64,000 bases of DNA from Candidatus Nitrospira allomarina (GTDB lineage Bacteria; Nitrospirota; Nitrospiria; Nitrospirales; UBA8639). The position numbers and the translations under genes are program-made. A model generated the notes under the pieces. That model had not been told where the DNA came from. It was given only the letters and a program-made list of their open reading frames with translations, and did not search any database. Shown here one piece after another: positions 1 to 7,689 of the stretch (position 1 is the stretch's first letter; the number at the start of each line of letters is the position of its first letter). The stretch is taken from positions 1,299,001 through 1,363,000 of the forward strand of contig NZ_CP116967.1 of NCBI RefSeq assembly GCF_032050975.1, in the 5' to 3' direction.

Positions 1-632
1 AAAAACGTAATCTTTCCACTATGGGATTTCGGGTATTTTCCAAACCTGCAAAAGAACAATTTGATTACGAAATAGAATCGATGTACCAGGTTGGAGAGGT
101 CGATCATCCGAAACACTTTGCACATCGACATCACGGTGAGGTGGGCTATAGTTTTGCGACTGAATGGCCCTTACGATTTGTCTATCTGTTCGACTACTCG
201 TCCGGAAATCGGAATCCGGAAAAGAATTTTGATTTCTTGTTCGCAAAACGCCGCGCAGAATATGGACCAAGCGGAATTTTGGGAATTATCTTTCCATCCA
301 ATATTTTTTCACCTCTTGGGTTTCGCTCGACTCTCCAACCGATCTCCACGGTCAGATTGATGGCATCTTATCGAGCCTTCTGGCTGGCAGATGGCCGCGG
401 CCCTTTTGTGGGTAGCGGTCTGCAGGATCCGACCGGTCAAGCGGGCACCTTCCTTGGCAATATGTTGGATAGCTCCATAACGTGGGCCCCTCAGAACGGT
501 TATTTCCGACATACAACTTTTGAGGTGGGATATACGCGTTTTTTCAAAGGCTCCTATTTTAACCGAGTGCCACAAAGCCCTGGGACGGCCGATGTCGATT
601 ATGTCTATACCATGGCGACATTGACATTCTAA
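1..632 (+). CDS. Alginate-export (AlgE-like) outer-membrane porin, C-terminal part
   Basis: The reading frame is open to the left edge, so this is the C-terminal ~210 residues of a longer protein; the first internal ATG is at 21. The residues alternate polar and aromatic/hydrophobic in the way of outer-membrane beta strands, and the protein ends in a strand closing with Phe (ATLTF), as is usual for BAM substrates. The stretch with MLDSSITWAP and the tyrosine-rich FEVGYTRFFKGSYF resembles the alginate-export porin family common in Nitrospira. Role would be passive transport of an anionic solute across the outer membrane. No neighbour explains its substrate. The family call is by recall of pattern, not by alignment. 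Confidence 0.65.
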   Translation, partial: KRNLSTMGFRVFSKPAKEQFDYEIESMYQVGEVDHPKHFAHRHHGEVGYSFATEWPLRFVYLFDYSSGNRNPEKNFDFLFAKRRAEYGPSGILGIIFPSNIFSPLGFRSTLQPISTVRLMASYRAFWLADGRGPFVGSGLQDPTGQAGTFLGNMLDSSITWAPQNGYFRHTTFEVGYTRFFKGSYFNRVPQSPGTADVDYVYTMATLTF

Positions 633-878
633 TTCCTCGGTTAATCCTGATAGGGTTTCACCGGCCCCTCCCTTCATCCTTCCTATAAGGGAAGCGTCCT
701 CTTCTCTTGTTCATGTCGTATCGGGAGTTATTTCGCACAGGTCACACCGTACGAATTCGCACAGGAGGCCTTAGCGAAAAAAATTTGTCTTTAATTTGGA
801 AGGGATTTGGTTACAGATATTATTGAAAATATAAAGAAAAAATCAACGGAATTTCTTTGAACCCTCATGGTTCGATTA

Positions 879-895
879 TTGGCATGTAAGTTGCG
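879..895 (+). promoter_or_regulatory. Sigma-54 (-24/-12) promoter motif upstream of SulP gene 1
   Basis: TTGGCATGTAAGTTGCG has GG and GC separated by exactly 10 bases, with the TTGGCA and TTGC blocks of the RpoN consensus. A start site would fall near 906, about 80 bases before the SulP start. The rest of 633-964 is A/T-rich with no gene. A sigma-54 activator gene lies in the window at 5600-6988 and is a candidate regulator, which is inference. Confidence 0.6.
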
Positions 896-985
896 CGTGA
901 AGCTTGTTGTAAATTTTAAAGGAAAATTTTTGTCTTTTTGTTTAGGCGATAACGAATTAGGCGAATGAGTCGGAGGAAATTAGGA

Positions 986-2785
986 ATGGAGCACCTGATT
1001 GCGGGTATTCGTGTATATCTTAAAGATTTCAATTTTAAAGATAATTTTAAAGGGATTGCCAGCAATGTGAGAGGGGATGTGTTGGCGGGGATTACGGTAG
1101 CCATGGTGGTGCTCCCCATGGCACTGGCTTTTGGCGTGGCTTCCGGGCTGGGAGCGATTGCGGGAATGTGGTCGGCAGTGGCCGCCGGCCTTATCGCGGG
1201 TCCATTAAGTGGCTCAGCGTGGTCGGTGGGCGGGCCCACGGGGCCGCTGACGATCCAAATCCTCTCCATGACTCAAACCAATCAATTGGCCGATGGGAGT
1301 CCCGATCTGGTTTTCGTATTTACGACCATCGCCTTAGCTGGCTTTCTTTTAATTGTGATGGGCCTGTTGAAGCTCGGGCAGTTTATCAAGTTTACTCCCT
1401 ATTCAGTTATTTCGGGATTTATGACGGGTTTGGGTGTGTTGTACATGCTGTTGCAACTCAACCCATTTTTGGGACTTCCCGGCGTCAAAAGTATCACTTC
1501 CGCCATCACGGAATTACCCTCCAGTTTAGCTCATGCGTCGCCTGTGGCAGTGGGAGTCGGGCTGTTGACTTTACTCATCGTCGTATATTGGCCGAAAATT
1601 TCTCCCGTGACCTGGCTGCCAGGTCCACTAATCGGATTATTGGCCGGCACGGGAACTACGGTTGCTCTCGGGTTAGACATTCCGAAAATAGGAGATATTC
1701 CCACGGGCTTACCTGACCTGTACCTTCCCGATCTTTCCCTTCTGGAAAAAGCCTTTGTCCCGGCTGCGGCTTTGGCCGGATTATGTGTATTCGATAGTCT
1801 CCTGACCTGTCTCATCGTTGATAATATGACCGGCACTCACCACAACAGCGACCGGGAATTGGTGGCCCAAGGATCAGCTAATCTCTTTTCGGGGTTGGTT
1901 GGAGGGTTGGGTGGAGCCACCAATACGATGCCGTGTGTCGTGAATATCCAGAGCGGAGCCCGAACCCGGTTGGCTTCGGTAACGATGGGACTGGTCCTGC
2001 TTTCCTTCATTCTCGGTCTGGGTTCCCTTGCCGCATCCATTCCTCTTTCCGCATTGGCGGGGATTCTTCTCAAGGCGGGGTATGACATTCTGGATATGCG
2101 GGTGCTGCCTGTCGTCCGAAGATTGCCGACGTCTGATTTGATGGTATTCGGTCTGGTGGTCTTAATGACCGTGTTTTGGAACCTGTTGTCCGCCATGGCG
2201 ATGGGACTCGCAGTGGCCTTTTTCCGTTTTGTGAAGGATCAGTCCGATCGCTATAAGGCGGATCTCAGCCAACGCGATGAAGATGTGAAACAGGAAGAAG
2301 AGGACCTCATTTTTTCCTTCGCCAGGGATTATGCCAGAAAAATCAGCCGGAATGGGGCCAATATGGGAGAGCTGAGCGGTCGTTTTGAACATATCGTTCG
2401 AGACCGGATTACCATCGTCCGTCCTCACGGTCCTTTATTCTTCGGTGCGATCGATTGGCTGAACGAGACGGTGGAACATCTTGACAGTAAAGATGTGCTC
2501 ATCATTCGTTGCAAATGGTTGGATGAATTGGATTTGTCCGGTGCTTATGCGTTAGGCGATTTAATTGAAGCGGCCAACAGTCGCGGGGTGGCGGTGTTAA
2601 CCGCCGGCATGTCCCCTCGAACCCGACAAATTCTTGCCGATTTGAATGAGCTTTCCAGACTGAAGGAAGACTATATCTGCACACATTTTAATGAAGCTTT
2701 GGATACCGCTATGCAGATCGTGGAAAAAAAGGCTGTGGAGGTTAGGCTACAAGCCCACATAGAACCGGTTTTGACGGGAGGTTAG
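986..2785 (+). CDS. SulP-family anion transporter with STAS domain (copy 1)
   Basis: About 599 residues. The N-terminal two thirds is the multi-span SulP core, recognisable from PMALAFGVASGLGAIAGMWS and the Pro-rich GGPTGPLT loop; the C-terminal ~130 residues after the last membrane span form a STAS domain (TIVRPHGPLFFGAID, then a DELDLSGAYAL helix). I chose the ATG at 986 because GGAGGA lies 8 bases before it; an in-frame ATG at 965 has no such site. SulP proteins carry sulfate, bicarbonate or other anions, often with sodium. It is followed directly by a decayed nhaB, the same order as the intact pair at 28.4-31.9 kb, so sodium-linked bicarbonate uptake is a reasonable but unproven guess. 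A sigma-54 motif lies upstream. Confidence 0.9.
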   Translation: MEHLIAGIRVYLKDFNFKDNFKGIASNVRGDVLAGITVAMVVLPMALAFGVASGLGAIAGMWSAVAAGLIAGPLSGSAWSVGGPTGPLTIQILSMTQTNQLADGSPDLVFVFTTIALAGFLLIVMGLLKLGQFIKFTPYSVISGFMTGLGVLYMLLQLNPFLGLPGVKSITSAITELPSSLAHASPVAVGVGLLTLLIVVYWPKISPVTWLPGPLIGLLAGTGTTVALGLDIPKIGDIPTGLPDLYLPDLSLLEKAFVPAAALAGLCVFDSLLTCLIVDNMTGTHHNSDRELVAQGSANLFSGLVGGLGGATNTMPCVVNIQSGARTRLASVTMGLVLLSFILGLGSLAASIPLSALAGILLKAGYDILDMRVLPVVRRLPTSDLMVFGLVVLMTVFWNLLSAMAMGLAVAFFRFVKDQSDRYKADLSQRDEDVKQEEEDLIFSFARDYARKISRNGANMGELSGRFEHIVRDRITIVRPHGPLFFGAIDWLNETVEHLDSKDVLIIRCKWLDELDLSGAYALGDLIEAANSRGVAVLTAGMSPRTRQILADLNELSRLKEDYICTHFNEALDTAMQIVEKKAVEVRLQAHIEPVLTGG

Positions 2786-2812
2786 CGTGGTCGTTTTGCT
2801 TGCTTACGAGTC

Positions 2813-3260
2813 ATGGGAGTGACGGCCTTGAATGAAATTATTGAGGAGCGTCAGTTGGGGGAGGCATTTTAAGAGGCTCTCCCGTTTACGGTCCTTGTAG
2901 TGTTTTTTGTGGTAGTGATCCAGGAGCAACTACTTTGATCAGCGACAACGTCTTTGTCGCCACGATCTATATAAAACGGTCCTGCGGGCATTTCAGCAGG
3001 GAGGATTCCCGTGATCAATTGAATCTTTTGGCGGTCGCTATTACAGGGGGCCTCATATTCCTAATGTGGCCACTTCAGATGGGCAGGCGGCCTTTCTTTT
3101 TCTGTTGACGTCCGCTCTCGCCACACTTATTCGCCTTTCGTATGGCCGGATGGTGTGGATGGCTCATTCCTATACAGTCACCATGACCCTCTGGGGACTC
3201 CTGGCTGTGTATGTGGTGTTGCAATCAGTAACGGAACCTATTATGGACAAGGGGTCTTGA
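2813..3260 (+). pseudogene. Decayed nhaB C-terminus (Na+/H+ antiporter)
   Basis: Translating in pieces gives a degraded copy of the last third of the NhaB encoded at 28414-30006. Matching pieces are ALNEIIEERQLGEAF followed by a stop, EALPFTVL with [59 protein letters not shown] and [13 protein letters not shown]. The frame changes at least three times, there is an internal TAA, and about 30 codons are missing between the IQEQ and ISDN blocks. The remnant begins about 30 bases after SulP copy 1. It matches the SulP-then-nhaB order of the intact pair, so it is the relic of a second SulP-nhaB module. No function is expected. Confidence 0.9.
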
Positions 3261-3670
3261 CGCATCAAGTGGCCGCTGTCGCAGCACCCCATTCAGCTCA
3301 AGGAATTCCCGCATTCATGGTTGGTTCAAACCTTTTATAATTAAGTCTTGGGTGCGTCTACTTCTTACCTCTTCCTCATGCTTGCAGGCTCCCCGAATTT
3401 CACTATGCGGTTTTGCCAGCCATGTATTTCTGCCTGTGATCACAGATTCCCCTGATCTGAACATGGAATCTTTCACCGTGAGTTGGGGGCGGACCACCGG
3501 GTCAACCTGTTCAAGCAATTGACTCTATGTAGAGGAATGATCCTAAGTTAGGGACTTCCTATAATGAGATTAGACCAGCTATTGGGGTATAGTGGCGTGA
3601 GGATCGGGCTGTGTCAGGCCTGTCAGCGAAGGGTTTGATGAGATTGTAAGAGAATTTCGGAGAATTCCCT
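3261..3670. other. Intergenic region before the histidine kinase
   Basis: No reading frame here looks protein-like. It should hold the promoter of the kinase/regulator operon, but I see no convincing -35/-10 or -24/-12 pair and no strong hairpin. Confidence 0.4.
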
Positions 3671-5596
3671 ATGTCTCTCAATAAATTATTTTTAAATCTT
3701 CCGATTGCCAGAAAGCTGCTTTTAGTCTCCGGAGTCCCGGTTTTGGCCGTCTTGATTTTGAGCCTGGTGACCTATAGAAGCGTTCAGACTTTTTCTTTGG
3801 ATGAAGATCGCCTGAATGATGTGTATCTGGTGCAAAGTGCCTCGGCTGAATATATGCGCTTAGTTGTGGATCTCGAAACCGGATTTCGCGGATTTATTCT
3901 GACTCAAAAGGCTCCCTTTTTACAGCCCTATTTGGCAGCCAGGCAACGAGTGTTGTTACTCGGGAATTCATTGAGACAGATGGTCAAGTCTGTTGAGGAT
4001 CAGCGACAGGTAATCGAAACTGTTCAAGGAATGGTCGAGCAATTGATGAATGACAAAGATCGGCTGATTGAACGGGTCAAGGCGGGTTTTCCGCAGGAGG
4101 CCACGGATTATGTCGAGAGTGAAAAAGGGCGTATCCTCATGCTTGCCATTCGTGAAGAAATGGCTCGATTTGACCGGCGAGAAGTCACGCAATTGCAACA
4201 CGCCCTTGGGAGTAGTGCCGCAGACCGGGCGGCCCTGATGGGGGTGGTCGTGTGGGGAGGGTCGTTGGCGTTGATTTTGTTGCTGGTGCCTCTTCATCTC
4301 ATTGCGCGGTCCATTACAGGACCATTAACGACCTTGGTCAAGGCGGTGGAAAATGTTTCCGGAGGGAATATTCCGAATATTCCCGTTTTCCAACGGGACG
4401 ATGAAATTGGCGAACTGACGAAAGTCATGCAGACAATGGGCACCCAAATCCGGAATCATATCCGGCGTATTGAACAATCCGAACAGGAACTCCGAACACT
4501 GAACCAGGATTTAACTTCTTCTGAGGCCAAATATCGAGGGATTGTGGATTATGCGCCCATCGGAATATTCACGGCAAAAAAAGATCATCTGATTTTTAGC
4601 AACCGGCAGAATTGGATCCTGGCCGGGAGAAATCCCGATGAGGTGTTGGATCCTGAACATATGTGGGAAGCGATTCACCCGGACGATCGGGAGGGGGTGC
4701 GCGAAACATTTCAAGATGCCTGCCTTCAAAGTGAGCCCTTTGAGCGGGTCCTTCGCTTCTTGCATCCAGACGGAGCTGTGCGCAAGGTCTTATGTCGCGC
4801 GGTTCCCATTCAAGATCACGGTGGGCAGACCATGGTGTACCAGGGATTCAATGTGGATATCACGGCTTTAGAGTATATGCGTGCCCAATTGAACCGGTCT
4901 GACCGCTTGGCCACATTGGGACAAATGGCTGCAGGTATTGCCCATGAGATTCGAAACCCGCTGGTGGGTATTGGGTCAACCACGACGTTGCTGATGGAGG
5001 ATTTTCCTGATGGTGATTCCCGGCATGAAGACCTCGTAACCATTCTCAAGGAAACCCGAAGACTGGATCGCATTGTGAACCAAATTGTTGACTTTGCGCG
5101 GCCAAGAGACTTGCTTCCGGTAACCTTTCAATTGCAAGATCTGATACAGGAGTCTTTGCAGGTCCTCAATGAACCCATCAAACAAAAGGCCATTCAGATC
5201 GATTTTCATCCGCCTGCCAAACTGAATTCCATCCAGGCTGATCGAGATCAACTGAAGCAAGTGTTGCTAAATGTGATCCAAAATGCCGTTGAGGCGATGT
5301 CGGAGGGCGGATGTCTTCGTCTGTCCGTTGAAGAGGAAACCATTGAACGAATACCGGGGCTGCGAATTAAAGTCCAAGATAATGGAAAGGGAATCAGTCC
5401 AAGTGCTCTTCCTCGAATTTTCGAGCCGTTTTTTACCACCGGCAAGCATCGTGGAACTGGACTGGGACTGCCTATTTGTCGAAATATTATTGAAGCCCAT
5501 GGAGGAGAGATCCATGCGGAAAGTCAGTCAGGTATTGGGACCACCATGACATGGTGGCTGCCTTGCGTTTGCCAACCCCAACTTCCCACGGTGTAA
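3671..5596 (+). CDS. Membrane sensor histidine kinase (CHASE3-HAMP-PAS-HisKA-HATPase)
   Basis: 641 residues. Order of parts: a membrane span near residues 15-35; a periplasmic CHASE3-like four-helix region with the family motif ETGFRGFILTQ; a second span near 195-215; HAMP (ITGPLTTLVKAVENVSGG); a PAS domain from about 290; the HisKA dimerisation helix with phospho-acceptor His425 in GIAHEIRNPL; and a HATPase with N-box NVIQNAVEAM, G1 DNGKGI and G2 GTGLGLPI. The kinase core is of the NtrB/AtoS type that partners sigma-54 activators. The gene for such a regulator starts 4 bases after its stop, so the two form an operon. The sensed signal is unknown; nearby transport genes make an ionic or envelope cue possible. 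Confidence 0.93.
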   Translation: MSLNKLFLNLPIARKLLLVSGVPVLAVLILSLVTYRSVQTFSLDEDRLNDVYLVQSASAEYMRLVVDLETGFRGFILTQKAPFLQPYLAARQRVLLLGNSLRQMVKSVEDQRQVIETVQGMVEQLMNDKDRLIERVKAGFPQEATDYVESEKGRILMLAIREEMARFDRREVTQLQHALGSSAADRAALMGVVVWGGSLALILLLVPLHLIARSITGPLTTLVKAVENVSGGNIPNIPVFQRDDEIGELTKVMQTMGTQIRNHIRRIEQSEQELRTLNQDLTSSEAKYRGIVDYAPIGIFTAKKDHLIFSNRQNWILAGRNPDEVLDPEHMWEAIHPDDREGVRETFQDACLQSEPFERVLRFLHPDGAVRKVLCRAVPIQDHGGQTMVYQGFNVDITALEYMRAQLNRSDRLATLGQMAAGIAHEIRNPLVGIGSTTTLLMEDFPDGDSRHEDLVTILKETRRLDRIVNQIVDFARPRDLLPVTFQLQDLIQESLQVLNEPIKQKAIQIDFHPPAKLNSIQADRDQLKQVLLNVIQNAVEAMSEGGCLRLSVEEETIERIPGLRIKVQDNGKGISPSALPRIFEPFFTTGKHRGTGLGLPICRNIIEAHGGEIHAESQSGIGTTMTWWLPCVCQPQLPTV

Positions 5597-5599
5597 CCC

Positions 5600-6988
5600 A
5601 TGCGCGCGAACATTTTTGTGACGGATGATGATGATGTGGTTCGGCAAGCCATCAGCCGACGGATCGCAAAACGACACCATCATGTGCGAAGCTTTGCTTC
5701 GGGAGAGGCCTTATTGGAAGCCCTTGATCATGATGCGCCAGATCTCATTCTGTTAGATTTGAAAATGGCCGGGTTAAGCGGACTGGAGACTCTCAAACAT
5801 ATTCGTGCGAAATCTCAACAGTCCCTTGTCATTCTCCTCACAGCCTATGGCACGGTGGAAGATGCAGTGGAGGCCATCAAACTCGGGGCCTATGATTTCC
5901 TGATTAAAAGCGTCGATTTCTCCAGCGTGGAACCTGTGATCGATCGTGCGCTTGACTATCTGTCCCTACGGCGCCGTATCGATTTTGAAACGCAGGATAG
6001 GCCTGGTCGATATGCCTTCAACAGTTTGATTGCCAATAGTCCCAGTATGAAGGAATTGGTTGGGCAAATTCAGGAAATGGCAAAGAATCTGAAGACGACG
6101 GTTCTCCTGTTTGGAGAAACGGGAACGGGAAAAGAATTTGTCGCTCGAGTACTTCATCATAACGGGCCTCGGGACAAAGGTCCTTTTGTGGGGGTGAATT
6201 GCACAGCCATTCCCCAGGAATTATTTGAAAGTGAGTTATTTGGCTATGAGCGTGGGGCCTTCACGGGTGCGAACCAGCGCAAACCCGGCCTCTGTGAGCA
6301 GGCGGAAGGCGGGACGCTCTTTTTAGATGAGATTGGAGACCTCAATCCTTCCATGCAGGCGAAATTGCTTCGAGTGTTACAGGAGCGTTCGTTTAAACGG
6401 TTGGGTGGACAAGAGGATATTGAGGTGGATTTTCGTCTGATTGCGGCCACCAATCGGGATCTGCGCAAAGATGTGGCGCAAGGCAGATTCCGGGAGGACT
6501 TGTTTTTTCGGCTGAATGTGGTGTCATTAAATCTCCCACCATTACGGAATCGGATAGAAGATATTATCCCTCTGGCTCTTGCGACGTTGATTCGACAAAG
6601 TAGCGACCTTGGCAAAGAGGTTTCGGCTATTGAGCCGGAGGCCCAACGACTGTTGGAGCGCTATCCCTATCCGGGAAATATTCGTGAACTGGAAAATATT
6701 ATGGAGCGTGCGGCTATTTTTTGTCGTGGGAAAAGTTTGACGGAAGGGGATCTGCCTCGTGAAGTCCATGAAGAGGCTCGTTCCTCAGTAAATGCGGTCA
6801 CTCGAGGAGATCAAAAGGTGGTGCGCATGGAAATGATTCTCGGAGAGCAATCCCTTGCGGCGATTGAAAGCGATTTGATTGAAGAAGTCATGCGGTTATC
6901 TGATTATAATAAAAGTCTCGCTGCCAAATATCTTGGCATTACCCGTTTTGCTTTGGACCGCCGTCTCAAAAAAATCCCCGAGTCTTGA
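5600..6988 (+). CDS. Sigma-54-dependent response regulator (NtrC/AtoC type)
   Basis: 462 residues. The receiver domain has the acidic DDDD cluster near residue 10 and phospho-acceptor Asp53 in LILLDLKM. Its conserved lysine sits in LIKSVDF, so the usual Pro after Lys is replaced by Ser. The AAA+ domain has Walker A GETGTGKE (172-179), the sigma-54 contact loop GAFTGA, and Walker B GGTLFLDEIGD. A Fis-type helix-turn-helix closes the protein (SLAAKYLGITRFALDRRL). It should activate RpoN promoters once phosphorylated by the kinase encoded just upstream. The best -24/-12 motif in the window lies before SulP gene 1, with a weaker one before the di-heme oxidoreductase gene; regulation of either is inference. 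Confidence 0.95.
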   Translation: MRANIFVTDDDDVVRQAISRRIAKRHHHVRSFASGEALLEALDHDAPDLILLDLKMAGLSGLETLKHIRAKSQQSLVILLTAYGTVEDAVEAIKLGAYDFLIKSVDFSSVEPVIDRALDYLSLRRRIDFETQDRPGRYAFNSLIANSPSMKELVGQIQEMAKNLKTTVLLFGETGTGKEFVARVLHHNGPRDKGPFVGVNCTAIPQELFESELFGYERGAFTGANQRKPGLCEQAEGGTLFLDEIGDLNPSMQAKLLRVLQERSFKRLGGQEDIEVDFRLIAATNRDLRKDVAQGRFREDLFFRLNVVSLNLPPLRNRIEDIIPLALATLIRQSSDLGKEVSAIEPEAQRLLERYPYPGNIRELENIMERAAIFCRGKSLTEGDLPREVHEEARSSVNAVTRGDQKVVRMEMILGEQSLAAIESDLIEEVMRLSDYNKSLAAKYLGITRFALDRRLKKIPES

Positions 6989-7029
6989 TCCTATCTGTTG
7001 GTGCCTGAAATAACCGCCAAGTGAAGCTC

Positions 7030-7047
7030 CCCCCAGCAAACTGGGGG
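7030..7047 (+). terminator. Hairpin after the two-component operon (REP-like)
   Basis: CCCCCAG and CTGGGGG form a 7-bp stem with a CAAA loop, followed by CATCTTTT. It lies about 40 bases after the regulator stop and could end that transcript. A closely related hairpin follows at 7089, so it may instead belong to a dispersed REP-like family. Confidence 0.5.
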
Positions 7048-7088
7048 CATCTTTTAATTGTGTTGTCTGATTGCAATTGCGCATTCCT

Positions 7089-7108
7089 CCCCTCAGCAGG
7101 CTGAGGGG
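7089..7108. repeat. REP-like hairpin, second copy
   Basis: CCCCTCAG and CTGAGGGG form an 8-bp stem around CAGG. The arms and the CAGC/A loop edge match the hairpin at 7030-7047 apart from a few paired changes, which is the pattern of REP elements rather than of two unrelated terminators. Confidence 0.5.
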
Positions 7109-7206
7109 TATCCTACGCTGTTTTTATGAAGGTGTTTATATGTTCGTCTCTCAGAACAAGAGAACAAGTTGATACCTTGAGGTGGCCAGGGAGAATGAAC
7201 CGGCAC

Positions 7207-7299
7207 TTATTGGGAATTTTTTCGACTTTTTACAAGAACAACGATGCCAATGATTCCAATCAACAGAGCCAAGATTCCAAGTGTTTCCAAGCCTCCCAT
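7207..7299 (-). CDS. 30-residue single-span membrane peptide
   Basis: Reading leftwards, ATG at 7299 is preceded by GGAGGAGG with an 8-base gap, an excellent ribosome site. The 30 codons give MGGLETLG, then about 17 hydrophobic residues (ILALLIGIIGIVVLV), then a short basic tail KSRKNSQ and TAA. This is the layout of a small one-pass inner-membrane protein with a positive-inside cytoplasmic C-terminus. Such peptides often bind and stabilise larger membrane complexes. I recognise no family. The rest of 6989-7689 shows no other credible gene. The ribosome site and the clean hydrophobic-then-basic order make chance less likely. Confidence 0.55.
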   Translation of the reverse strand: MGGLETLGILALLIGIIGIVVLVKSRKNSQ

Positions 7300-7689
7300 C
7301 TTGCTATCCTCCTCCGATTGCGTGGCTTCGTTGTGAATCTCTCTTGCGGTATGTTGTATGGTCAAAAGCCTGTGAACCGACCGATTCTTGCTTAACCGGC
7401 TGGATAGGATTTCATCCGGTTGTTTCTATCTTTCCTGTTTTTATCGAAATCGTCAAGGTGCCGTATCAAACAGGATCTCTGCAAGCTTTAGTGATGAAAG
7501 ATGATAACCTGCTTTTCAGGCATTGATTATGAGGATGAGCAGGCAAGTCGGTTGGAAGCTTTATAGGCTCAGTGCTTATCTGCTTGTGGCCCCCAAGATG
7601 TTTCTTGATCTGAGGGCTGAGGTGGAATAGCGTTGTAGGCAGAATAACTCGCTGATAGAATTGTGTGCTCATGAAAACCGTAATCACTC
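7300..7689. other. Intergenic region before priA-like gene
   Basis: No protein-like reading frame. It must hold the promoter of the leftward 30-residue peptide gene and that of the rightward PriA-like gene; I cannot pick out either with confidence. Confidence 0.35.
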
